Source of the DNA: Rhodoplanes serenus
GTDB lineage: Bacteria > Pseudomonadota > Alphaproteobacteria > Rhizobiales > Xanthobacteraceae
Direction of reading: 5' to 3'
DNA: 34,585 nucleotides
Assembly: GCA_945861855.1 (NCBI GenBank)
Contig: CAMAWG010000030.1
Location: forward strand, 1-34,585
Positions 24,984 through 33,492 of this stretch are shown here, piece after piece (the first letter of the stretch is position 1; every line of letters begins with the position of its first letter). The notes beneath the pieces were generated by a model. That model was given only the letters and a program-made list of their open reading frames with translations, had not been told where the DNA came from and searched no databases. The position numbers and the translations under genes are program-made.

Positions 24984-25706
24984 ATGATCGACCTGCATTA
25001 CTGGACCACGCCGAACGGCCACAAGGTCACGATGTTTCTGGAAGAGACCGGCACGCCCTACAAGATCTTCCCGATCAACATCGGAAAGGGCGAGCAGTTC
25101 AAGGCGGACTTCCTCGCGATCTCCCCGAACAACCGCATCCCGGCGATGGTCGATCACGATCCGCCCGGCGGCGGCGCGCCGATCTCGGTGTTCGAGTCCG
25201 GCGCCATGCTGGTCTATCTCGGCGAGAAGACCGGGAAATTTCTTCCGAAAGAGCCTCGGGCACGCGCGGGCGTGATGCAGTGGCTGTTCTGGCAGATGGG
25301 CGGGCTTGGCCCCATGTCCGGGCAGAACAATCATTTCAGCAATTACGCAACGGAGAAGATTCAGTATGCGATGGATCGCTATCGCAACGAGGTGAACCGG
25401 CTCTATGGCGTGATGAACAAGCGGCTGGCCGACCGGCCGTACCTCGCAGGCGAATATTCCATCGCCGACATGGCGTGCTACCCGTGGGTGGTGCCGCACG
25501 AGCGGCAGGGCCAGAAGATCGCCGACTTCCCGCACCTGAAGAAGTGGCTCGAAACCATCGCGGCCCGGCCGGCGACGGTGCGCGCCTACGACCACGTGGC
25601 CAAGGTCAATCCGGGCCACGGCGGCATCCGCACCGCCGAGGAGCGCGCCATCCTGTTCGGCCAGACCGCGGAGTCGATCGCCAAGGCCGCGGCCACGGCG
25701 CGATAA
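24984..25706 (+). CDS. Glutathione S-transferase family protein (YghU/YfcG-like)
   Basis: A 240-residue cytoplasmic protein. The thioredoxin-like N-domain begins IDLHYWTTPNGHKVTMFLEETGTPY; the TTPNGHKV motif is that of the nu-class YghU/YfcG group, which has disulphide-bond reductase activity with glutathione. A cis-Pro (RIPAM) and ESGAM glutathione site follow, then a helical C-domain with YSIADMACYPWV. ATG 24984 follows AAGGA. It is divergent from an AhpD-like gene. It could detoxify hydroperoxides or electrophiles. Confidence 0.9.
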   Translation: MIDLHYWTTPNGHKVTMFLEETGTPYKIFPINIGKGEQFKADFLAISPNNRIPAMVDHDPPGGGAPISVFESGAMLVYLGEKTGKFLPKEPRARAGVMQWLFWQMGGLGPMSGQNNHFSNYATEKIQYAMDRYRNEVNRLYGVMNKRLADRPYLAGEYSIADMACYPWVVPHERQGQKIADFPHLKKWLETIAARPATVRAYDHVAKVNPGHGGIRTAEERAILFGQTAESIAKAAATAR

Positions 25707-25716
25707 CCTGAGTTAC

Positions 25717-25843
25717 GTGTCCCGGACGCGGTGCAGCGCGTTAGCGGTGCACCGCAGATCCGGGACCGTTACACACTCGGAATTCGTTACGATCCCGGGT
25801 CTGCAGCGCATCACCAAGAGGTGCTGCGCTGCGCCCGGGACAC
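25717..25843. repeat. Palindromic intergenic element, family E, two tandem hairpins
   Basis: GTGTCCCGG at 25717-25725 faces CCGGGACAC at 25835-25843. The left half has its own hairpin: GTCCCGGA (25719-25726) with TCCGGGAC (25759-25766), and inside it GCGGTGCA (25728-25735) with TGCACCGC (25748-25755). The right half has a matching GCAGCGCA/TGCGCTGC hairpin. It lies between convergent GST and MBL-fold genes and likely folds as a two-way transcription end. The GTGTCCCGG core resembles repeats common in Bradyrhizobium. Confidence 0.85.
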
Positions 25844-25855
25844 AAACGTCGGGCG

Positions 25856-26737
25856 TCAGCTGCCGCGGCCCCACAGGCCGCAGTAACGCCGCGCCACCAG
25901 GGGCAGGCCGTTGGCATAGCCCGGCATGCTGGCGTACTTCTCCATCTTGAATTCCTTCTCGACGGTGTCCCAGCACTTGCCTTCCCGGGCGAGCTTTTTC
26001 ACCTCACCCGATGCCTCCTGGAGCAGCGTGAGCGCCGCCTTGACGTCGTCCTTGGTGCCGAGCCGGCCGTTGGGCGCCGGATGGCCGGGAATCATGCGCT
26101 CCCAATCCATCGCAATGACCTTCTGCATGAAAGCCTCGGTCTCGAGCGGATAGAAATCGATCATGCCGCGGCCGGGGAACGAGCCGACCGGGATGGTGTC
26201 GACCACGAAGATGATCTTCTCCTTCGGCAGCCGCATGACCAGCGTCGAATCGGAGTGGTTCGGTCCGAGATACAGCAGTTCCAGAGTCGTGCCGCCGAGG
26301 TTGATCACCTTCTTGTTGCCGACCGACTCGTCCGGAAGCGGCGTATGCGGGTCTTGAACCGCCTTCAGGCGCGCAGTGGCGTTCTTGTGCGCGATGATTC
26401 TGGCGCCGGCGTCCTTGAACGCCTTGCCGCCGGCGATGTGGTCGAAGTGAACGTGGCTGTACACCAGGAACTTGATCGGCTTGTCGGTGACCTTCTTGAT
26501 CTCGTCGACATACTGCTGGCCGCCGTTGGGCCGGCCGTAGGCGACGGGATCGGTCGCGATCACGCCGGCCTTGGTGACGATGAACATCGCCTGATGGTTG
26601 CCGTTGCGGAAGATGTAGACGTTGTCGGTGCCGTCGACCTTCTTGGTCTCGATCTGCGGCCGCTGCTGCGCCTGCGCCGGCAGGTTGAGCGCGGCGGCCA
26701 GCAGTGCGGCGCCGACGGATGTGAGTGTGAGTTTCAT
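25856..26737 (-). CDS. Periplasmic MBL-fold metallo-hydrolase
   Basis: A 293-residue protein. A Sec signal peptide (VGAALLAAALNLPAQAQ) is followed by a metallo-beta-lactamase fold. SHVHFDH (94-100) holds the HxHxDH zinc motif; GPNHSDST, FVVDTIPVG and PGHPAP supply further metal ligands, so both zinc sites look intact. Family members cut beta-lactams, lactones, sulfates or thioesters. The best guess is a quorum-lactone, sulfatase-like or general periplasmic hydrolase. ATG 26737 follows GAGGG. Confidence 0.9.
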   Translation of the reverse strand: MKLTLTSVGAALLAAALNLPAQAQQRPQIETKKVDGTDNVYIFRNGNHQAMFIVTKAGVIATDPVAYGRPNGGQQYVDEIKKVTDKPIKFLVYSHVHFDHIAGGKAFKDAGARIIAHKNATARLKAVQDPHTPLPDESVGNKKVINLGGTTLELLYLGPNHSDSTLVMRLPKEKIIFVVDTIPVGSFPGRGMIDFYPLETEAFMQKVIAMDWERMIPGHPAPNGRLGTKDDVKAALTLLQEASGEVKKLAREGKCWDTVEKEFKMEKYASMPGYANGLPLVARRYCGLWGRGS

Positions 26738-26837
26738 GGTCGCCCTCTTTGTCGTTTCCAGACAGTCCTGAAAACAACAGCGGCGCGCGCCTATTCCGGC
26801 GCGCGCCGCGATAATTTCCGTATGTTGCAGTGCGTTA

Positions 26838-27656
26838 CTATTCGCCGCCGATGAAGCCCGAAATCTTCCAGCCGGCGCCGTCCTTGCTGTAGCAAATCTG
26901 GTCGTTGCCGAGCGGGCTGATGGCGTCGCCCGGAACGAAGCCGGTCTTGCCGGAGGGGGCGACCACCTTCACCATCGGGTCGTCGTTGCCCGGCGCGGTG
27001 TCCTGCACCACGCGGATGAAGTGCATGCCGAGCTTCTCGACAACCGGCGAATTGGGTTGCGGGCCTGCGTGCATTTCGAGGCCCGCTTGCATCGGATAGG
27101 CCCAGTCGCTCTCCTCGGTGCCGGTCGACTTCGCCAGCGCCTCCAGTTCCAGCGGGTTGAAAACCGGATCGGCCGGCGCGCAGATCGTGTCCTTGCGATC
27201 CGGGAACCGCGAGCCGGTCGGGTCGGCGGAATAGGCGCCGAGCGCCTCCCAGCCGTAGGCCTCCTTGCCGTCGAGTCCGATCGCCTTGGCGAGGTTGTCG
27301 ATGCCGGGCTTCTTCTTGTCGGCCTTGTCGCCCTTCTCGCCGATCCAGAAGAAGTTCTGCGCCACCATCGCGGCGAGCGCCTTGCGGTCCTTCTTCTCGG
27401 CTGTGGCGCCGAGCTGCTTGCGGAACGCCTCGAAGCTCGGATCGCTCACCGGCGCGGGGGCGCTGATCGACACCGGCTTGTAGGGCTTGGCCGCGGCCTG
27501 TTGCTGCTGCTGTTGTTGCTGCTGCGGCCCGCCCTGACCGCCGGCCGGCGGCAACTGCGCGGGACGCGGCAACTGGCTTTGCGCAAGCGCCGGCGCGGCG
27601 GCGGCCAGCAGCAGCGACGCGGTGATGGAAAAAGCGGCAATGACGCGATGGCGCAT
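26838..27656 (-). CDS. Secreted SH3-like protein with nine-glutamine run
   Basis: A 272-residue protein. A Sec signal (ITASLLLAAAAPALAQ) is followed by a Pro/Gln/Gly-rich segment containing nine Gln codons in a row (27498-27524, a mix of CAG and CAA). The remainder has KPYKPVSI, DNLAKAIGL, CAPADPVF, DWAYPMQAG and ends GLEM...KTGFVPGDAISPL, which looks like an SH3b-like domain. ATG 27656 follows AAGGAGAT. A paralogue is encoded 100 bases upstream on the same strand. Function unknown. Confidence 0.8.
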   Translation of the reverse strand: MRHRVIAAFSITASLLLAAAAPALAQSQLPRPAQLPPAGGQGGPQQQQQQQQQAAAKPYKPVSISAPAPVSDPSFEAFRKQLGATAEKKDRKALAAMVAQNFFWIGEKGDKADKKKPGIDNLAKAIGLDGKEAYGWEALGAYSADPTGSRFPDRKDTICAPADPVFNPLELEALAKSTGTEESDWAYPMQAGLEMHAGPQPNSPVVEKLGMHFIRVVQDTAPGNDDPMVKVVAPSGKTGFVPGDAISPLGNDQICYSKDGAGWKISGFIGGE

Positions 27657-27756
27657 CGGTATCTCCTTCGGTGAACCCAATGATTGGAATCTACGTGAAA
27701 TTGCGTCGGTGTTGCGACGGCGCGGGTGCAGCCGGCAGGACCTTTCAAGCCGGTTC

Positions 27757-28506
27757 CTAGTTGCCTCCGGCGATGTACCCGGCGATCCGCCAGCCGGCGA
27801 CGAGTTCCTTGATGTAGCAGAGGCGTTCGGCGGTCAGCGACATGAGGCTGCCTGGGGCGACGAAGCCCTGCTTGCCGTCCTGCATGGCGATGCGCGCCCA
27901 CTGCACGCGGCCGGGATTGGGCTTGTCGCCGGCGCCCTCGAACCCGAGGAGGCGGACGAAATGCAGCCCGAGCGTACCGGCCAGGGCGGCGTCCGGCTGC
28001 GGGGCGGCGCGCACCGGCGTGCTGTCGGCGCGCGGATAGGCCCAGTCGATGCCGCCGGTGTAGGTCCCGTCAAGCATTCGGGAAAACGCCACCCCGTCAT
28101 AGAGCGGCCGCGCCGGCGCGCAGACCACGCCGGGGCGGGAATCCAGCGGTTCGACGGCGGCTTCGGCGGCGAACTCCGCGAGCGCGTCCCAGCCGATGCC
28201 GCCGCCGCGCTCAAGGCCGATCGCTTGCGCGAGATTGTCCACCGCGGGCCTGCGCGCATCGTAGGCTTGCCCGAAGTCGCGGGCCCAGAAGTAGCCATGG
28301 GTCAGCACCAGCGCCGCGAGCTCGGCATAGACGCGGCCTTTGGCGGCGGCGGCGAGCGCCGCGCGGAAGGCGATGAAGCTTGCGTCATCCGATGCAGCCG
28401 CGCGCGCGATTGCGACAGGCGCATAGGGCTTGGGCGGCGGCGATTGCGCGAGGGCCGGCGCGGACGCGATCAGTGCGACGAGAATGAGGGACGTCGTCCG
28501 GTGCAT
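27757..28506 (-). CDS. Secreted SH3-like protein, paralogue without glutamine run
   Basis: A 249-residue protein with a Sec signal (LILVALIASAPALAQ). It shares KPYAPV, DNLAQAIGL, CAPARPL, DWAYPR, GLHFVRL, GFVAPGSLMSL and a C-terminal CYIKE...GWRIAGYI with the next protein, but lacks the Pro/Gln stretch. The two are a tandem duplication. ATG 28506 gives a clean signal peptide; the frame extends to 28620 but without a site. Ribosome site is weak. Function unknown. Confidence 0.78.
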   Translation of the reverse strand: MHRTTSLILVALIASAPALAQSPPPKPYAPVAIARAAASDDASFIAFRAALAAAAKGRVYAELAALVLTHGYFWARDFGQAYDARRPAVDNLAQAIGLERGGGIGWDALAEFAAEAAVEPLDSRPGVVCAPARPLYDGVAFSRMLDGTYTGGIDWAYPRADSTPVRAAPQPDAALAGTLGLHFVRLLGFEGAGDKPNPGRVQWARIAMQDGKQGFVAPGSLMSLTAERLCYIKELVAGWRIAGYIAGGN

Positions 28507-28618
28507 TGGCTCTATCGCGAATCGCAGGGCTCCGGAACGTAACGCCGGCGTCTTACTTTTCCAATCCACTGCGGTCATGCTACGGCGCGGTGTTCTTCCT
28601 CCGATGAAAGAGATGGCC

Positions 28619-28975
28619 ATGCCCGCGATGCTCGCTTCGCCCTATGTGCTCCCGATCCTGCTGCTGATTGGCTCCAACGTCTTCATGACGCTCGCCTGGT
28701 ACGGGCACCTGCGCTTCAAGGAGGCGCCGCTCGCCGCCGTGATCTTCGTGGCGTGGGGCATCGCGCTGGTCGAATACTGCATGGCGGTGCCGGCCAACCG
28801 CTGGGGCAACGCGGTCTATTCGACGGCGCAGCTCAAGACCATGCAGGAGGTCATTACGCTTGTGGTGTTCGTCGGATTTTCCTTCATCTACCTGAAGGAG
28901 CCGCTCGGCTGGAATCACGCCATCGGCTTTGCGCTGATCGCGCTCGGCGCCTTTTTTATCTTTCAGAAGTGGTAG
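28619..28975 (+). CDS. DUF486/DMT-like membrane protein
   Basis: A 118-residue protein with four hydrophobic segments. VLPILLLIGSNVFMTLAWYGHLRF, EYCMAVPANRWG, TLVVFVGFSFIYLKEPLGWNHAIGFALI and a FFIFQKW end are diagnostic for the DUF486 family. It resembles half of a drug/metabolite transporter and probably works as a dimer. Starts at ATG 28619 after AAAGAG; nearby ATGs at 28604, 28613 and 28628 are also possible. Its promoter overlaps the 5' flank of the divergent SH3-like gene. Confidence 0.85.
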   Translation: MPAMLASPYVLPILLLIGSNVFMTLAWYGHLRFKEAPLAAVIFVAWGIALVEYCMAVPANRWGNAVYSTAQLKTMQEVITLVVFVGFSFIYLKEPLGWNHAIGFALIALGAFFIFQKW

Positions 28976-29027
28976 TCTGACTGAGTCGGCGGGGCCGGCG
29001 TGTGCAAAAACGCGAAGGTGAGGGACC

Positions 29028-29465
29028 ATGATCAAGATCACGCCCGTGATGAAGGATCTGCTGGACAAGGCGCTGGCGGACGGCACGCCCTGCCTGATTG
29101 GCACGGCGTCGAAGGACGGCCATCCGCAGATCAGCCCGAAGGGCAGTGTCGCGGTCTTTGGCGACAGCACGCTCTGCTACTGGGAGCGCAGCCATCGCTC
29201 GTCGCAGGCCCGCCTCGGCGAGAACCCGAACGTCATGGTCTATTACCGTAATCCCGCGCGGAAGGAGAACCCGTATCGCGCCGGCTGCATCCGTTTCCAC
29301 GGCAAGGCGCGGCTTGTCACCAGCGGGCCCGAGCGCGACAAGGCCTGGGATCTCACAAACCACGAAGAGCAGACGAAGGACCCCGAGAAGAAGGGCGCGG
29401 CGGTCATCATCGACCTCGACCTGATCGAGGAGATTTCCGGCAACGTCATCATGAAGAAGGACTGA
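29028..29465 (+). CDS. Pyridoxamine 5'-phosphate oxidase family protein
   Basis: A 145-residue split-barrel flavin-binding protein. CLIGTASKDGHPQISPKGSVAVF, then ENPNVMVYYRN and RFHGKARLV, match the PNPOx-like superfamily; it is much shorter than true PdxH and lacks its C-terminal domain. It may bind FMN or F420-like cofactor. ATG 29028 follows GTGAGGG. It is the first of a tight three-gene run with the acetamidase and methyltransferase genes. Confidence 0.85.
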   Translation: MIKITPVMKDLLDKALADGTPCLIGTASKDGHPQISPKGSVAVFGDSTLCYWERSHRSSQARLGENPNVMVYYRNPARKENPYRAGCIRFHGKARLVTSGPERDKAWDLTNHEEQTKDPEKKGAAVIIDLDLIEEISGNVIMKKD

Positions 29466-29475
29466 GATAGTTCAC

Positions 29476-30429
29476 ATGGCCACGCATCGCCTGGAGGCTT
29501 CGCCGGAGACGGTTCACTGGGGCTACTTCGACGCCAGGCTGCCGCCCCAGCTCACCGTCGACTCCGGCGACACCGTGACCATCTCGACGGTGTCGGGCAC
29601 GCTTGGCTATCTGCCCAAGCCGGAATCCGGCCTGACCGTGCCGCCCGCGCTGCAGGCGATCCACGACAAGGTGCAGGCCAAGCTCGGCGGTCCGCACATT
29701 CTGACCGGGCCGGTGGCGGTGCGCGGCGCGAAAGCAGGCCAGGTGCTCGAAGTCCGCATCAAGCAGATCGAGCTGTTCCAGAACTGGGGTTACAACACCA
29801 TCCGCCCGCTGGCCGGCGCGTTGCCGGACGATTTCAAGACCATGCGGCAGGTCCACATCCCGCTCGACAAGCAGCGGATGATCGGCAAGCTGTCGTGGGG
29901 ACTCGATCTGGAGCTCAAACCGTTCTTCGGCATCATGGCGGTGGCGCCGCCCGCCGCCTGGGGCATGATCAACTCGCCGCCGCCGCGCAAGAACGGCGGT
30001 AACCTCGACAACAAGGAACTGGTGGCGGGCACCACGCTCTATCTGCCGATCCACACCGACGGCGCGCTGTTCTCCTGCGGCGACGGCCACGGCGCGCAGG
30101 GCGACGGCGAGGTCTGCATCACCGCGATCGAGACTGGGCTCGTCGGCACCTTCGAACTGATCGCGCGGAGCGACATGGCGCTTGAATGGCCGATGGCCGA
30201 GACGCCGACGCATGTCATGACCATGGCGTTCGATCCCGACCTCGACGACTGCGTGGTGATCGCGCTCCGCGACATGATCAAGCTCATTTGCGCGCGCACC
30301 GGGATTTCGCGCGAGGACGCCTACATGCTGTGCAGCCTCGCCGCCGATCTCCGCGTGACGCAGGTGGTCAATGGCGCCAAGGGCATCCATGTGATGCTGG
30401 AAAAGAAACTGCTTCAGAAGGCGCGGTGA
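29476..30429 (+). CDS. Acetamidase/formamidase family protein
   Basis: A 317-residue protein of the FmdA/AmdA family. FSCGDGHGAQGDGEVC holds the metal-linked glycine/aspartate-rich motif, with upstream SPVSGTLGYLP-like and INSPPPRKNGGNLDNKEL segments. The family hydrolyses formamide or acetamide to ammonia and the acid in the cytoplasm. It starts ten bases after the PNPOx-like gene and its stop is 14 bases ahead of the methyltransferase gene, so the three are likely one transcript. Confidence 0.9.
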   Translation: MATHRLEASPETVHWGYFDARLPPQLTVDSGDTVTISTVSGTLGYLPKPESGLTVPPALQAIHDKVQAKLGGPHILTGPVAVRGAKAGQVLEVRIKQIELFQNWGYNTIRPLAGALPDDFKTMRQVHIPLDKQRMIGKLSWGLDLELKPFFGIMAVAPPAAWGMINSPPPRKNGGNLDNKELVAGTTLYLPIHTDGALFSCGDGHGAQGDGEVCITAIETGLVGTFELIARSDMALEWPMAETPTHVMTMAFDPDLDDCVVIALRDMIKLICARTGISREDAYMLCSLAADLRVTQVVNGAKGIHVMLEKKLLQKAR

Positions 30430-30443
30430 AGGCGGAGCCATTC

Positions 30444-31238
30444 ATGAGCGAAGCACCGGGACTGTTTGCGGACGGCAAGGCCTATGAGCGGATGATGGGG
30501 CGATGGAGCCGGCTGGCCGGCGACGTCTTCCTGGACTGGCTCGACTTGCCCAAGGGCTTGCGCTGGCTCGATGTCGGCTGCGGCAACGGCGCCTTCACCG
30601 AGGCTCTCATCGCCCGCGGCGGGCCTGCGGAAGTGACCGGGATCGATCCGTCCGAGGGGCAGCTTGCCTATGCGCGGACCCGGCCCGGCGCGAAATCCGC
30701 GCAGTTTCGGGTGGCCGATGCGCAGTCTCTGCCATTCGCCGACGGCAGCTTCGATGCCGCCGTCATGGCGCTGGTGATCAGTTTCGTTCCCGATCCGGCC
30801 AAGGCCGCTGGCGAGATGGCGCGCGTCGTCCGGCCGGGGGGCTGCGTGGCGACCTACATGTGGGACATTCCGGGCGGCGGCCTGCCGCTCGAACCGATCC
30901 ACAAGGCGATGCATTCCCTTGGCATCGCACTGCCGACACCGCCGGGCTTTGCGATTTCGCGGCAGGATAAAATGCGGGCGATTTGGGAGCAGGCGGGGCT
31001 TCAATCGGTCGAGGCGCGCGTGATCCGCATTACGATCGCGTATTCCGGCTTCGACGACTTCTGGGATTCGAACGCTGTGCCGGTGGGACCGGCCGGCCAA
31101 GCGATCAGCAAGCTGGCGCCGGCGGCACGAGAGCAGCTCAAGGCGCACCTGCGCCAACAATTGCCCGCAGGGCCGGAGGGACGCATCTCTTATGAAGCAT
31201 TCGCCAATGCGGTGAAGGGCCGGGTGCCGGCCGCCTAA
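30444..31238 (+). CDS. Class I SAM-dependent methyltransferase
   Basis: A 264-residue protein. WLDVGCGNGAFTE (about 41-53) is the SAM loop, followed by TGIDPSEGQLAYA, DAQSLPFADGSFDAAV and MARVVRPGGCVATYMW, the order of the UbiE/Methyltransf_11 group. The substrate is unknown; the fold covers quinones, sterols and small phenols. ATG 30444 follows GGCGGAG. Its stop overlaps the stop of the convergent CorA-type gene by four bases. Confidence 0.88.
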   Translation: MSEAPGLFADGKAYERMMGRWSRLAGDVFLDWLDLPKGLRWLDVGCGNGAFTEALIARGGPAEVTGIDPSEGQLAYARTRPGAKSAQFRVADAQSLPFADGSFDAAVMALVISFVPDPAKAAGEMARVVRPGGCVATYMWDIPGGGLPLEPIHKAMHSLGIALPTPPGFAISRQDKMRAIWEQAGLQSVEARVIRITIAYSGFDDFWDSNAVPVGPAGQAISKLAPAAREQLKAHLRQQLPAGPEGRISYEAFANAVKGRVPAA

Positions 31239-32245
31239 CGCATGATGCGGAGCCAGCGCAGGAAGACGTAGACCGTGGCCGCCGATCCGGCGGCCACCGC
31301 CAGCGCCCAGAAGAAGCCGCCGGTTCCCTTGGTGAAAGGCAGGTCGGCGAAGTTCATGCCGAACAGGCCGGCGACCAGCGTCGGCGGCAGCAAGAGCGCG
31401 GTGACGATCGTCAGCACATACAGGTTGCGGTTGGTCGCGGCGGCAAGCTTGGCGCCGATCTCGTCCTGCAGCAGCCGCGCGCGTTCCTGGATCGCGGCGA
31501 TCTCGTGATCCAATCCGTCGAGCCGCTGCGCAAGACGGCCGGCGGCCTCGCCGATCCGCGTCGGCAATTCCGACTGCTCGGGCAGCGACCAGCGCCGGAA
31601 CAGAAGCCGCAACGTCGCGAGCTGGCGGTGCAGCCGCACCGCGGTTCGCCGCGCCGGCGCGAGCCGCTGGGGCTCGTCGCCGGGAATGACATTGTCGATG
31701 ACGTGGTCTTCGATCAGATCGAGCGTGTCGGCGAGCTCGCCCGCCACCCCGGCGACGGCATCGGCGAAATGGCTGACGATGGTTTCGAGCAGCGCCACCG
31801 CGTCGGGAAAGCGCTTGCCGGCATCGATGGCTTCGAGCGTGCGCGCGATCGCGCCGAGCGCGCTGCGCCGGCCGCTGACCACAAGCTCGTCGGTCAGCGC
31901 GAAGCGCAGCCGGCCGAGCTGGCGGGTCTTGTCCTGGTCGTCGCGCAGCAGATCGGCGAACACGCCGGCGATTCCGCCGGCGATCGGCTCCAGCACGAGA
32001 TGTTCGTCGTCGGAGAGCAGGATCGTCTTGGCGCGATCGGGAATCGCCGCCTCCTGGCCAATCCAGTTGCGGGCGCCCTCGTCGGTGAGCGAGAAGTGCA
32101 GCCAGGTCCAGCCGCCGGGCTCCTTCAAGGCGCGGCGCAAGTCGGCCGGCGCGATCCGCTCGGCGAGGCCGTCGTGGAAGCGATAGGCGAAGTTCAGCCC
32201 GGGAAAGGAGCCTGAGTCGGCGCTGTTCCTGTCGGGATCGAGCAT
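31235..32245 (-). CDS. CorA/ZntB-type metal ion transporter
   Basis: A 336-residue protein. A large N-terminal cytoplasmic domain (residues about 1-270) includes a long coiled helix rich in Leu, Arg and Glu. Two membrane spans at the C-terminus flank LFGMNFADLP, which contains the GMN motif of the CorA family, and the protein ends with the basic WLRIMR. The N-terminal part resembles ZntB zinc transporters more than CorA. It should work as a pentamer in the inner membrane. The final four bases overlap the convergent methyltransferase gene. Confidence 0.9.
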   Translation of the reverse strand: MLDPDRNSADSGSFPGLNFAYRFHDGLAERIAPADLRRALKEPGGWTWLHFSLTDEGARNWIGQEAAIPDRAKTILLSDDEHLVLEPIAGGIAGVFADLLRDDQDKTRQLGRLRFALTDELVVSGRRSALGAIARTLEAIDAGKRFPDAVALLETIVSHFADAVAGVAGELADTLDLIEDHVIDNVIPGDEPQRLAPARRTAVRLHRQLATLRLLFRRWSLPEQSELPTRIGEAAGRLAQRLDGLDHEIAAIQERARLLQDEIGAKLAAATNRNLYVLTIVTALLLPPTLVAGLFGMNFADLPFTKGTGGFFWALAVAAGSAATVYVFLRWLRIMR

Positions 32246-32318
32246 GAGAGCCCCCAGCGGCGCATGTCGCGCAGCATGGGAAGCAAATTCAGCGCCAATT
32301 CTGGGCGCGGGCCGGTTG

Positions 32319-33437
32319 CTATTGGGCCGGAACGACCTTGAGCACGCGTCCGCCGCTGTTGTCGGTGACGAGATAGATCGCGCCGTCGGGACCCGTGCGA
32401 ACGTCGCGGATGCGCTCGCGGATGCCTTGCAGCAGGCGCTCCTCGCCGGTGACCTTTTCGCCGTCGAGCGTCAGCCGCACCAAAATCTGGCCGGCCAGCG
32501 CGCCGACGAACAGGCTGCCCTTCCAGGCCGGGAACAGCGCGCCGTCATAGAACGCCATGCCGGAGGGCGCGATCGACGGCACCCAGTATTTGACCGGTTG
32601 CTCCATGCCGGGCATCTCGGCCTTGCCGCTCCCGACCGGCGTACCGTCGTAGTTGACGCCGTGGCTGATTACCGGCCAGCCGTAGTTCTTGCCGGGTTGC
32701 GGGATATTGACCTCGTCGCCGCCGCGCGCGCCATGCTCGTGCTCCCAGAGCTTGCCGGTCGCGGGATGGATCGCGGCGCCCTGGGAGTTGCGGTGGCCGT
32801 AGGACCAGATCTCCGGCTTGGCGTCTCTGCGGCCGGCGAACGGATTGTCCTTCGGCACCGAGCCGTCGGGCGCGACCCGCACGATCTTGCCGATATGATT
32901 GCCGAGGTTTTGCGCTTCGTCGCGCTGGGTGAAATGATCGCCCTGGGTGAGGAACAGATTGTTGTCCGAGGTTTGCGCGATGCGGCAGCCGAAATGATTG
33001 CCGCTCGAAAGCGGGCCGTCCTGCTGGAAGATCACCTTCACGTCGTCGAGCTTGCCTTCGCCGAGCGTCGCGCGCGCCATCGCCGTCCGTGCGCCGCCGC
33101 TCGCGGGCTCGGCGTAGCAGAAATAGATCGTCCTGTTCTGCGCGAAGCTGCGGTCGGCTATCACGTCATGGAGCCCACCTTGTCCGGATGCGAATACCTT
33201 CGGCACGCCTTGCAGCGGCGCCGTGAGCTTGCCGTCCGGCGTGGCGATGCGCATGCGGCCCGCCCGCTCGGTGACCAGCATGCGCCCGTCCGGCAGGAAA
33301 GCGAGCGCCCAGGGGTGGGCAAGCCCGCCGACAACGGTCTCGATCTTGAGATCGCCGGCCGAGGATTTGAAGGTCTGTGCGCCCGCCGCGGACGGCAGCG
33401 CAATGAGGCAGGCCGCGAGCGCAATCGGCAAACGCAT
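32319..33437 (-). CDS. Periplasmic PQQ-type sugar dehydrogenase (YliI/Asd-like)
   Basis: A 372-residue protein. A Sec signal (ALAACLIALPSAAGAQ) is followed by a six-bladed beta-propeller of the soluble glucose/sorbosone dehydrogenase family (PF07995). GLAHPWALAFLPDGRMLVTERAGRM, GGLHDVIADRSF, RNSQGAAIHPATGKLWEHEHGARGGDEVN and NYGWPVISHG are family segments, with calcium and PQQ residues probably included. It oxidises aldoses in the periplasm if PQQ is supplied. ATG 33437 follows GGAGATC. The frame is open to 33713 but that part overlaps the MFS gene and lacks a signal. Confidence 0.9.
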   Translation of the reverse strand: MRLPIALAACLIALPSAAGAQTFKSSAGDLKIETVVGGLAHPWALAFLPDGRMLVTERAGRMRIATPDGKLTAPLQGVPKVFASGQGGLHDVIADRSFAQNRTIYFCYAEPASGGARTAMARATLGEGKLDDVKVIFQQDGPLSSGNHFGCRIAQTSDNNLFLTQGDHFTQRDEAQNLGNHIGKIVRVAPDGSVPKDNPFAGRRDAKPEIWSYGHRNSQGAAIHPATGKLWEHEHGARGGDEVNIPQPGKNYGWPVISHGVNYDGTPVGSGKAEMPGMEQPVKYWVPSIAPSGMAFYDGALFPAWKGSLFVGALAGQILVRLTLDGEKVTGEERLLQGIRERIRDVRTGPDGAIYLVTDNSGGRVLKVVPAQ

Positions 33438-33492
33438 GATGATCTCCGTCGGATGCGGACGACAACGGCGAGCGGGCGGCGGCGTTCCGCCG

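Noticed and set aside
25717-25843. A CRISPR-like or small-RNA reading of the doubled hairpin
   Set aside because: There are only two hairpin units of different sequence with no equal spacers; it fits an intergenic palindromic element better.
27498-27524. A frameshifting slippery run in the polyglutamine segment
   Set aside because: The mix of CAG and CAA and the intact frame on both sides give no sign of programmed or accidental frameshifting.
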